The notes under the pieces are model-generated. The model worked only from the letters and a program-made list of their open reading frames with translations, did no database searches and was not told the origin of the DNA. 64,000 bases of DNA from Rivihabitans pingtungensis (GTDB taxonomy: Bacteria > Pseudomonadota > Gammaproteobacteria > Burkholderiales > Aquaspirillaceae), in NCBI RefSeq assembly GCF_003201855.1, contig NZ_QJKI01000013.1, forward strand, positions 1 to 64,000, written 5' to 3'. A program made the position numbers and the translations under genes. This document shows, piece by piece, positions 1 through 7,313 of the stretch; positions within the stretch are counted from its first letter, which is position 1, and every line of letters begins with the position of its first letter.

Positions 1-388
1 ATGGCGGGCATGGTGATTTCCTCAGCGGGGTTGTGCTGTCCTGTATGCAGCGGCTGTGCCTATTATCTGTTCAGATCATGGTGACTGGCTACTAGCCAGG
101 GCCGCTTCGCTGAGTTTTGCTAGCGGCTCTAAAAAGCGCCCATCCACCTGGCGCGGGTAGGCAAGGCGGCTCCGCTGCGCCAGATGGATTTACCAAGCCG
201 TTTGCCGGGTGGTGTGTCGCATGAAGCACCCCCTGATCCGAATGGAACTCTTGTCAGTGCCGGGGCGCCATGATGCGTTGCAATATAATTGCCGCATGCG
301 CCCTGCATTGCCGCTACCGTAAGCAGGCGCAATTCAGTATCATGGCGCATCGGCTTTTTGCCCCGTCACCTGAAGCGCAGCGCCTGTC
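1..388. other. Non-coding leader upstream of the giant repeat protein gene
   Basis: No convincing gene is visible here. A perfect TATAAT at 284-289 could be the -10 of a promoter for the gene at 389, but no good -35 lies 16-18 bases upstream of it. A partial copy of the dispersed hairpin element occupies about 89-127 and is listed separately. The short open frame beginning at base 1 ends after 27 codons and has no recognisable features. Confidence 0.4.
89..127 (+). repeat. Partial copy of the stop-codon hairpin element
   Basis: The stretch contains CTAGCCAGG, then CGCTTCGCTGAG, then TTTTGCTAGCGGCTCTAA. This matches one end of the element at 50431-50540 read on the opposite strand (CTAGCCAGG, CGCTGCGCTGGG, TTTTGTTAGCGGCTCTAA). 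The rest of a full unit is not clearly recognisable upstream, so this is a decayed or half copy. Confidence 0.6.
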
Positions 389-3300
389 ATGACGACTCCT
401 TCCTCGCCTTCCTCCCGTCCGCAACCGATCTCGCTGGATGTGGATATTGAACTCACAGAACTCACCCCTGCTGAAGGCTTGCCCACCCGCTCGCCTGCCA
501 ATCCGGCCAGCGTGGACATGCAGGCCCTGCTGGCGCGAGAAGAAGCAGCCTTTGCGCGCATCTTCCGCAAGGGCAAGCCGGCGCGTGCGCGCAGTGCGGC
601 ACCTGCTGCGCCTCCACTGAAGCCCGCGCCAGTGAGCGAGCCTTCTGCCGCTGATTTGCCGCCCGCCGACACCGTGACGGCCGCGCCCGTTCTGCCCGCC
701 AGTGAAGAACTGGACGCTTTTGTCGGTGAGTTGCTGGCCAGTGCTGAGCACGATCGCCAGATCGACGCACCGCCGGTGCTGGCGCAAGAGCTGGCTCCCG
801 CTGATGAAGCAGCGCCTACCCTGCCGGCCAGCGAAGAACTGGACGCTTTTGTTGGCGAACTGCTGGCCAGTGCCGAGCACGATCGCCAGATCGACGCATC
901 GCCAGTGCTGGCGCAAGAACTGGCTCCCGCTGATGAAGCAGCGCCTACCCTGCCGGCCAGTGAAGAACTAGACGCTTTTGTCGGTGAGTTACTGGCCAGT
1001 GCCGAGCACGACCGCCAGATCGACGCGCCGCCGGTGCTGGCGCAAGAGCTGGCGCCAGCTGATGAAGCTGCGCCGGCCTTGCCGGCCAGTGAAGAACTGG
1101 ACGCTTTTGTTGGCGAGCTGCTGGCCAGTGCTGAACGTGATCGCCAGCGCGAGATGCCTCCTGTGTTGCCGGTGCCCGAAGCCCCGGCCGCGCCAGCGAG
1201 CAGCGCACCGCTGCCGGAAGTCGCTGATGAGGCCGATGGACTGGATTTTGCCTTTGAAGAGGCCCTGCTCAGCCAGTTTGCCAGCCGCGAATCCAGCGCC
1301 CCGGTAGCCGAGCCTCCGGTGGTGATGGATACCGCCCAACTGGCCGAGGGCGATAGCGAGCAGATTGAAGCCCATCTGGCCGCGCTGGAAGCCCGCCTGA
1401 CGCCGCCTTCGGTACAGGATGAACCGGCCAGCCAAGACCGCACCTCGGCCGATCTGGCCCAACTGGCGGATGATCTGGACAGCCTGTTGCAGGCAGAAAC
1501 CGTGCCGCCCACCCTGATGACACGTCCGGCGGACGATGGCGTGCTGGCAGCAGAGCACGACCCGCTGGCCACCCCCCACGAAGTGAGCGCACTGGACGAT
1601 GCACTGGATTTTGATCTGGATGCCATGCTGCTGGACGCCAGTCCGGTAGAAGCTGCACCACAACTCGACGCCGTGGCCGAAGCCGAGGCGCCTGTGCTGC
1701 CGCCGGCAGATCTGAGCGCCGTGACGGCCCTGGACGATAGCGAAGCCGAGGCGCTGGCCGCCCTGGAAACCTTGGCCGATGAACTTGATCCGCCTGTCGC
1801 GGAAAACATTGATCAAGCCCTGAGCCTGGACCTGGACGCCATGCTGATGGCCGAAGCACTGGCCCCGGTTCTGGATGCGCCGCTGGATGACACCGCCGAC
1901 GACACGCCTCCGCCCGCCGCCGCGTTGCCGGATGTCGAACCGGTCAGCCCCCAGGCTGCCGTACCGCCAGAAACGGACATGCTGACGCTGGATCTGGACG
2001 CGATGCTGATGGGCGATGCTCCAGCTGCGTTGCCGCCGGTGGAAGACACGACTGAAGCTGCTGAACCGGTCGCTGAGCCAGTGGCATCGGACGATGCGCT
2101 GACGCTGGACCTGGATGCGATGCTGATGGGTGATGCTCCGGCGGCGCCGCTGGTGGAAGACACGACTGAAGCTGCCGAACCGGCTGCCGAGCCAGTGGTA
2201 TCGGATGATGCGCTGACGCTGGACCTGGATGCGATGCTGATGGGCGATGCTCCGGCGGCGTCGCTGGTGGAAGACACGGCCGAAGCTGCCGACCCGGCTG
2301 CCGAGCCAGTGGTATCGGACGATGCGCTGACGCTGGACCTGGATGCGATGCTGCTGGGTGAAACCCCGGCAGCGCCGCTGGCTGAAAAAGTGATTGAAGC
2401 CGTCGAGGCCGATTGGGTGGCGCAGGATGCCGGGCTTCCCCCAAGCGACGCCATGCTGCCGGCCGAACCTGCTGAAGACGCTGGCGATATGCTGGAACTT
2501 GATCTGGATGCGCTGTTGATGGCGGAATTGCCATCGGCGGCCCAGCCTGAGCCATCGGATGAGGTGCTGGCGGTGGATGCTCCGGTGCTGGAGGCCGTGG
2601 CCGAGCCTCTGGCTGAGGTGAGCCTTGATCTGGAAGCCATGCTGATGGCCAGCGCCGATGCCGTGTCGGTGCCCGACGAGGTGCTGGCGCCTGCTGCCGC
2701 AGAACTGGATCTGGACGCCATGCTGATGGCGGATGAACCGCGCGACCCGGTGACGGCCGGCCTCAGCGATGCCATGCCAGCCAGTGAATTGACACTGGAT
2801 CTGGATGCCATGCTGCTGGATGAGCCCGCGCTGGTCGTGGACGAGGCTCCCCTAGCGGAGCAGGACGCCGCCCCGCTGCTGGAAGCCGACAGCATTGAAT
2901 CTGCCCCGGTGCTGTCGCTGGCCACGGACCCGGACGACGATCGCGAGCCAACCCCCTTGTTGCTGGATGCTGATGCCCGCGTGCCGGCTCCGGCCGCTGC
3001 CGAAGACATGCTGGAGCTGGATCTGCCGCTGACCCCGCCGCCGGTGCTGGAGGCACTGCACGACGATACGCCAGCCCCTGCGGTGACTGCTCCGCCGCCG
3101 GTTCCCGTGGCGGTGCCGCCTGCGCCGGATGGCGATGTGCTGTCCATGCTGGCGCAGTCGCTGGAAGGCAACTGGCTGGCGATTGTGCAAGGCAGCTCAA
3201 TGCCATTCCGCACCTTCCGCCGTGGCCTGGATACCCTGAGCCAGCGCCTGACTGGGCTGTCGGCCACCGGCCTGCCCGGCTTGCTGGACGCGGTGATTGA

Positions 3301-5155
3301 GTTGGCCGACAGCCTGCCGATTTCTGGCCCGTCCCCATGGACGGCCGACGCCGTCAGCCGCGCCCTGGAATTGCTGAGTGATACGCTGATCAGCTTGCCG
3401 CATCCCAGCACCACCCAGCGTGCCGCGGTGCAGATGCTGAGCCGTGAACTGCGTGCTGGCCCGCCTGCGCCGATGGTGCCTGTTGTTGACGACGATATGC
3501 CGGCAGAACCGGCTGTTGAACCCAGCGTGGACAGTGCCGTAGTTGATACCCCTGACACGTCGCCAGACACCGTCCCGCAGGCCACGGCCATTGTCGAGCC
3601 GGCCGTGTTGCCCGACCCCGCCCCCGAAGCTGACCACCCGGCTGAGCGAATGGATGCGCCGGTGGATCTGCCTGCCATGGATGAGGGTGATGAGAACCTG
3701 GCCGAGTTGCCGCCAGCAGAAATGGCATGGCCGGCCCAGGTGCTGCCGCACGAACAGGCCGCTGCCGATCTGGCTGCCGGTGATGTGGATCTGGCTGAAA
3801 TGCTGGCCGAGCTTCCGGCATTGACCGATGTGCTGGAAGACGAACCTTCGCCTGAGGCGCTGGCTGCCGCGCTGGCACACGCACCGGACATCGAGCCCGA
3901 ACCGGAAACCGACGTCGTGGCCGACACCCCGGAACAGCCGCTGGCTGACGCCGAAGAAGGTGAGAGTCTGGCTGGCTGGCTGGCCGAGCGCCCGCTGGGC
4001 GAAGAAGACGAAGCCCGGCTGGCCACCGTCATCAGCATCCCGGCTGTCGATGCCGAAGTCTTGCCCGAAGACGACGACTGGACACAACCGCCGCTGGAAG
4101 AGCTGGCCCGGCTGGCCAAGGAGGCCCCGCTGGCCACGCCAGAACCCGACGCCGAAATCATCGAGCCTGCCGCCCCTGCGCCGGATGTGGTGACCCACTG
4201 GCCTGCCGACGAAGAAGCCGCCTTGCTGCCGGGGTTTGACGTGCTGCCGGAACTGGGCAGCGCCGACGAGCCTGCTCCGCTGGCCACCAGCGATGCCGAG
4301 CCTGCCCCGGCCACGACCGCGCTGGACGATGCTGCTGTCGCTGCCAAGCCTGATGTCGTCGAAGCGCCTCCGGTGGAAGACACACCGGCAAGTGCCGAGC
4401 CCGCGGATGTGCCACCCGCCGCTGAGGCGCTGTCGCACAGCATCTCGCTGGAAGACATCCCGCACCTGCGTCAGGCGCTGGGCAGTGGCTTCCCCACCGT
4501 GGCCCAGGCGCTGGCTGAGCCCGCCATGGCCCCGGCCTTCCCCAACAGCATTGCGGTGGACGACATCCCGTTGTTGCGCGCCGGCACGCTGGAAGCGCTG
4601 CTGGAACGCATCGAGCCAGTGGAAGAAACCCCGCCGCCGACCGCCCCGAGCGCTGAGGCGGATGCGGCCTCCGCCGACACGCCGGCAGAGCCGGCCGCGC
4701 CTGCGCCGGAAGTCACCCCACTGGGGCCGGCGCAACTGGCGGCGTTTTTTGCCTCGCTGGACGCCGAGCCTTCCGAGCCACGCCCCGATCCGGCCATTGA
4801 TCTGGCCGCCTTCCTGGTGGTGGCGCAAGGCCGGGTGCAGCGCATGGTGCAAGAATGCCGCGCCGCGCGCACCCAGGGCATCGGCCCCGGTTTTGTTGCC
4901 GCCGCTGATGAGCTGGGCCACAACGCCAGCGAGGCTGGCGTCAGCGCCATGGCCAGCCTGGCCGCTGCTCTGGCCAGCGCACTGACCCGCCCGCTGTCGC
5001 CGCAGGCTGTGCTGGAACTGGCCACCGACACGGTGGCGGTGCTCAGTGTGATGGTCAGCCAGGGTCAGCGTCAGGAGCCGATCGAGCCCGCCCCGGACAT
5101 GGTGGCGGCGCTGGAAGCCCTGACCGCCAAACCGCCAGTGCGCAAGGCGTTGTAA
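389..5155 (+). CDS. Giant acidic repeat protein of unknown function (1588 aa)
   Basis: I do not recognise the family. The protein is very rich in Ala, Pro, Asp, Glu and Leu and is probably acidic and largely disordered. It has three repeat types: four 43-residue units containing EELDAFVGELLASAE (about residues 100-270); about a dozen copies of a short L(T/E)LDLDAMLM motif (about 410-830), four of them in 38-39-residue units; and two copies of an S-I-(S/A)-(L/V)-(E/D)-D-I-P-x-L-R motif near residues 1350-1400. Two ungapped helical segments interrupt the repeats, near 920-1030 and 1470-1560. The second contains ADELGHNASEAG, faintly like an Hpt helix without the phospho-histidine. There is no signal peptide or membrane segment, so a cytoplasmic scaffold is plausible. 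The start at 389 lacks a strong Shine-Dalgarno. A strong terminator follows. Confidence 0.75.
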   Translation: MTTPSSPSSRPQPISLDVDIELTELTPAEGLPTRSPANPASVDMQALLAREEAAFARIFRKGKPARARSAAPAAPPLKPAPVSEPSAADLPPADTVTAAPVLPASEELDAFVGELLASAEHDRQIDAPPVLAQELAPADEAAPTLPASEELDAFVGELLASAEHDRQIDASPVLAQELAPADEAAPTLPASEELDAFVGELLASAEHDRQIDAPPVLAQELAPADEAAPALPASEELDAFVGELLASAERDRQREMPPVLPVPEAPAAPASSAPLPEVADEADGLDFAFEEALLSQFASRESSAPVAEPPVVMDTAQLAEGDSEQIEAHLAALEARLTPPSVQDEPASQDRTSADLAQLADDLDSLLQAETVPPTLMTRPADDGVLAAEHDPLATPHEVSALDDALDFDLDAMLLDASPVEAAPQLDAVAEAEAPVLPPADLSAVTALDDSEAEALAALETLADELDPPVAENIDQALSLDLDAMLMAEALAPVLDAPLDDTADDTPPPAAALPDVEPVSPQAAVPPETDMLTLDLDAMLMGDAPAALPPVEDTTEAAEPVAEPVASDDALTLDLDAMLMGDAPAAPLVEDTTEAAEPAAEPVVSDDALTLDLDAMLMGDAPAASLVEDTAEAADPAAEPVVSDDALTLDLDAMLLGETPAAPLAEKVIEAVEADWVAQDAGLPPSDAMLPAEPAEDAGDMLELDLDALLMAELPSAAQPEPSDEVLAVDAPVLEAVAEPLAEVSLDLEAMLMASADAVSVPDEVLAPAAAELDLDAMLMADEPRDPVTAGLSDAMPASELTLDLDAMLLDEPALVVDEAPLAEQDAAPLLEADSIESAPVLSLATDPDDDREPTPLLLDADARVPAPAAAEDMLELDLPLTPPPVLEALHDDTPAPAVTAPPPVPVAVPPAPDGDVLSMLAQSLEGNWLAIVQGSSMPFRTFRRGLDTLSQRLTGLSATGLPGLLDAVIELADSLPISGPSPWTADAVSRALELLSDTLISLPHPSTTQRAAVQMLSRELRAGPPAPMVPVVDDDMPAEPAVEPSVDSAVVDTPDTSPDTVPQATAIVEPAVLPDPAPEADHPAERMDAPVDLPAMDEGDENLAELPPAEMAWPAQVLPHEQAAADLAAGDVDLAEMLAELPALTDVLEDEPSPEALAAALAHAPDIEPEPETDVVADTPEQPLADAEEGESLAGWLAERPLGEEDEARLATVISIPAVDAEVLPEDDDWTQPPLEELARLAKEAPLATPEPDAEIIEPAAPAPDVVTHWPADEEAALLPGFDVLPELGSADEPAPLATSDAEPAPATTALDDAAVAAKPDVVEAPPVEDTPASAEPADVPPAAEALSHSISLEDIPHLRQALGSGFPTVAQALAEPAMAPAFPNSIAVDDIPLLRAGTLEALLERIEPVEETPPPTAPSAEADAASADTPAEPAAPAPEVTPLGPAQLAAFFASLDAEPSEPRPDPAIDLAAFLVVAQGRVQRMVQECRAARTQGIGPGFVAAADELGHNASEAGVSAMASLAAALASALTRPLSPQAVLELATDTVAVLSVMVSQGQRQEPIEPAPDMVAALEALTAKPPVRKAL
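690..1210 (+). repeat. Four 129-bp in-frame tandem repeats
   Basis: The string gaagaact recurs at 704, 833, 962 and 1091, an exact 129-base (43-codon) period. The copies are nearly identical at DNA level, and the last diverges after about 60 bases. Low divergence suggests recent expansion or homogenisation by unequal recombination. Confidence 0.9.
1982..2440 (+). repeat. Four 114-117-bp in-frame tandem repeats
   Basis: The string ctgacgctgga recurs at 1982, 2099, 2213 and 2327, giving periods of 117, 114 and 114 bases. Each unit encodes an LTLDLDAMLM core followed by an Ala/Pro/Glu-rich linker. Single degenerate copies of the core continue on both sides of this block. Confidence 0.85.
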
Positions 5156-5170
5156 TCCACTCGCTGCGGT

Positions 5171-5206
5171 AAAAAAGCCCCGGACATCCATCCGGGGCTT
5201 TTTTAC
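5171..5206 (+). terminator. Rho-independent terminator
   Basis: AAAAAAGCCCCGGA pairs with TCCGGGGCTTTTTT across the 6-base loop CATCCA. It starts 15 bases after the stop of the giant repeat gene. The flanking A and T runs allow it to work on both strands, but only the plus-strand gene is adjacent. Confidence 0.92.
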
Positions 5207-5309
5207 CTATTGGCGCAAACCGTCCGCCTGTTGTCCGCGGCTGGCATGGCGTGGGGCGAAACAGCCGGGCTATGCTGCTGATGTTTTCTTTTGCTGCCGA
5301 GAGCCCGCC

Positions 5310-5618
5310 ATGCTGGAACTGCGCCCCACCTGCGAACACTGCAACACCCCGCTGCCGCCCGACGCGCTGAACGCGCGCATCTGCTCGTATGAATGCACGT
5401 TTTGTGCGGAATGCGCCGAAACCATTCTGGGCAATGTCTGCCCCAACTGCGGCGGCGGCTTTGCCCCGCGCCCGATTCGGCCGGCGCGCAACTGGAAAAA
5501 CGGCAACTGCCTGGCCAACGACCCGGCCAGCACCACGGTGAAATACCGCCCGGCCGACCTCGCCGCCCATGCCGAGCTGCACGCGCGGCTGGCGGATGTG
5601 CCGCCGCAGCTGCGTTAA
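5310..5618 (+). CDS. DUF1272 domain protein
   Basis: This is a 102-residue protein with paired cysteines in the order CEHC, CSYEC, CAEC and CPNC within residues 9-50, followed by a Pro/Arg/Asn-rich tail. The pattern matches the DUF1272 family of small, probably zinc-binding bacterial proteins of unknown function. A GAGAG motif lies 9 bases before the ATG. It is convergent with the broken SWIM gene, whose end is only about 25 bases away. No partner gene suggests a specific role. Confidence 0.85.
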   Translation: MLELRPTCEHCNTPLPPDALNARICSYECTFCAECAETILGNVCPNCGGGFAPRPIRPARNWKNGNCLANDPASTTVKYRPADLAAHAELHARLADVPPQLR

Positions 5619-5643
5619 GCGCCGCTCAGCAAACCCTGCTGGC

Positions 5644-6061
5644 TCAAAACGCTTGATTCAGTAGGAGCATCAAGTTGCGCCGCCGGTGATAGGTCTGGCA
5701 CAAGGTGTCCAGCAATTGCGCCAGTTCGGCGCTGGAGTGTTGTTCCAGGCGTGTGCGCAAGGGCCCGGCGCTGGCCTGGGGTGAGATGGTTTTGCTGGCT
5801 TTGCGCGGCGCGGTCAGCCCGGCGGCACTGTGTTGCTGCCAGGGCCATATGCGCGCAGCCGCCCTGATTGTCTGTCCCGCACTCGCATGTGCTCTGTTCC
5901 GCCAGCGTGACCCGATAACTGTGCTGGCCATCTTGCACCCGCGCCTGACACTGCTCGGTGTCACACACCAGCACGCTCACCGCCTGCTGCGCCAACAAAG
6001 CTTGCCTGGCCCGCATCAGGGTGGGCGATGAGAGATTTTCCCGCCACGATGTGAGCGGCAT
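5644..6061 (-). pseudogene. SWIM zinc-finger protein, frameshifted
   Basis: From the ATG at 6061 the first frame reads MPLTSWRENL, then residues resembling SWIM-family N-termini, then the zinc-ligand pattern C-E-C-(x7)-C-A-H typical of SWIM domains (C-x-C-xn-C-x-H). Soon after CAHMALAA the frame loses family character. From about 5840 the neighbouring frame continues plausibly, with a helical segment containing SSAELAQLLDTL, and ends at 5644. One single-base indel near 5830-5850 explains this. Repaired, the product would be about 139 residues, probably nucleic-acid- or protein-binding. A genuine frameshift and a sequencing error cannot be distinguished here. Confidence 0.65.
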
Positions 6062-6242
6062 GGCGTGGGGTCCTGTGAATAGTGCGAGATGCGCCATCAT
6101 GCCCGATGCGTGACTTTGTGCGCCAGAGCGTCATGGTCTGATCTTTTCCACTAAACCGATAGATGGGACAATCCCTTCGCCCAAAGGACACCGAATATGT
6201 CACGCGCCTGCCAAGGGGTGAGCGGGGTTGATTGAGCACTGC

Positions 6243-6361
6243 ACCCCCCGCCAAGGAAAACCCCCACCCCGCTGGTGACGGGATGGGGTTGAAGGGCTGG
6301 CCCCTGGTGCACTGGGGGATAGGGGACTTTACCGAATAATCGGGGTCTGTCCCCTATTTTT
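6243..6361 (+). repeat. ~118-bp dispersed element, copy 1 (with GGGGTCTGTCCCC core)
   Basis: This stretch matches, at roughly 85% by eye, the reverse complement of 26891-27008. Shared landmarks in order are CCCCGCCAAGGAAAA, CCCCACCCCGCTGGTG, GGGTTGAAGGGCT, CTGGGGGATAGGGGA and GGGGTCTG. It contains a GC-rich hairpin (CACCCCGC/GCGGGATG type) and ends in the core AATAATCGGGGTCTGTCCCC. It lies just beyond the 3' end of fitB. No coding capacity is apparent. Confidence 0.8.
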
Positions 6362-6391
6362 AGGGGAAGTTCTGGTGGGTAAAGAGTATGT

Positions 6392-6820
6392 TCATGGGTT
6401 TGTCAGCCACGGATTGATGATCTGCAAACCGTCAATCCCTTCGAAGTCAGACACATTACGCGTAGCCAGGGTCACGTCGTGCGCGAGCGCAATGGCGGCG
6501 ATCTGGGCATCTTCGGTGCTGATGGGGCGGCCCACATGCGTGCGCTGCGCGACGATAGCGGCGTAGTGCAGCGCCGCATGCTCATCGAAAGGCAGGCAGC
6601 GCCCCGCAAAGTCTTCCTCAAACATCGCTTGTGCCGCCAGCGCCAGCGCTGCCTGGCGCTTGCCGGCGGGCATCAGTGCCAGCCCGAGCGCGATTTCGGC
6701 ACGGCTGATGGCGCTGGTCCACACCCGTTCAGGGTGAAGGCGATCCAACCATACCGTCACCGCTTCGGCGGGCTGGGGGCGCATGAATTCGGACAGCACA
6801 TTGGTGTCGAGAAGATTCAC
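6392..6820 (-). CDS. fitB: FitB/VapC-type PIN-domain toxin
   Basis: The 142-residue PIN-domain protein opens with MNLLDTNVLSE, which carries the first catalytic Asp (D5). Further acidic positions lie in SAISRAEIALG (Glu near 42) and STEDAQIAAIA (Asp near 104). These are the metal-binding residues of PIN ribonucleases such as VapC and gonococcal FitB (139 aa). Its start overlaps the antitoxin stop by four bases (ATGA), so the pair is translationally coupled. Expected role: RNA cleavage when unopposed by FitA. The sequence cannot say which RNA is cut. The symbol rests on length, gene order and the operator. Confidence 0.85.
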   Translation of the reverse strand: MNLLDTNVLSEFMRPQPAEAVTVWLDRLHPERVWTSAISRAEIALGLALMPAGKRQAALALAAQAMFEEDFAGRCLPFDEHAALHYAAIVAQRTHVGRPISTEDAQIAAIALAHDVTLATRNVSDFEGIDGLQIINPWLTNP

Positions 6821-7068
6821 GGCGTGTCATCCCAATTGGGCGGCGTGCGCGAGATCTGGCGCGAGGGAAGTTCAAAATCCGCATCGGCCACCTCGGCAAA
6901 GCGTTGCTTCAGCCGCTGTCCTAAAGGTTGCGGTTGGGATACGCGGACCAAGGCTTCACGCAGAATGCGGCGGGCCTCCTCTTCCATCGACACCCCATGC
7001 TGTGCGGCACGAATACGTAGCGACTGCTTGATGGCATCATCCACATTACGAATCGTCAAGACTGCCAT
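6817..7068 (-). CDS. fitA: FitA-type ribbon-helix-helix antitoxin
   Basis: This 83-residue protein starts MAVLTIRNVDDAIKQSLRIR, the ribbon-helix-helix DNA-binding fold of FitA/VapB antitoxins. Its C-terminal tail, rich in Pro, Arg and Asp, would wrap the toxin. The ATG has an excellent AGGAGG eight bases upstream. It is the first gene of the fitAB operon and lies directly behind an extended inverted repeat (7086-7118) that is its likely operator. Autoregulation by the FitAB complex is the expected control. Confidence 0.87.
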   Translation of the reverse strand: MAVLTIRNVDDAIKQSLRIRAAQHGVSMEEEARRILREALVRVSQPQPLGQRLKQRFAEVADADFELPSRQISRTPPNWDDTP

Positions 7069-7085
7069 AGGAGCGCCTCCTGATT

Positions 7086-7118
7086 GATAGCAATGACTTC
7101 ATTGTAGTCATTGCTATC
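7086..7118. promoter_or_regulatory. fitAB operator, 13-bp inverted repeat
   Basis: GATAGCAATGACT and AGTCATTGCTATC are perfect inverted arms separated by seven bases, located 18 bases upstream of the fitA start codon. The outer TGATAGCA/TGCTATC half-sites resemble those described for gonococcal FitAB (from memory of the published system). Confidence 0.85.
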
Positions 7119-7313
7119 TTTCTCGTCCAAGCATACCCGCAGCACCCCCAGCTTCACCAGCCAAACCAGACTGCGGAAGACAAAGGCCAGCCGCTCGGCA
7201 GGAATGGCTGCTATCAGCGCCCCTGCCGCCCTCGGCCCGACCGCTGCCGCCTGAAGGATGCCGCCTGAAGGATGCCGCAGAAAACTGTGGTCTGTCCCTT
7301 ATTATTACGGTCG
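7119..7313. other. Gene-free stretch with a 14-bp duplication and a partial repeat core
   Basis: A 14-base direct duplication (cgcctgaaggatgc twice) lies at about 7247-7275. At 7281-7306 the sequence AAAACTGTGGTCTGTCCC is a diverged copy of the GGGGTCTGTCCC core found at 6335-6361 and in the 24.6-28.6 kb hotspot. On the minus strand one frame gives about 40 residues of hydrophobic, protein-like sequence between 7130 and 7250, possibly a gene remnant, but I cannot assign it. Confidence 0.4.
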
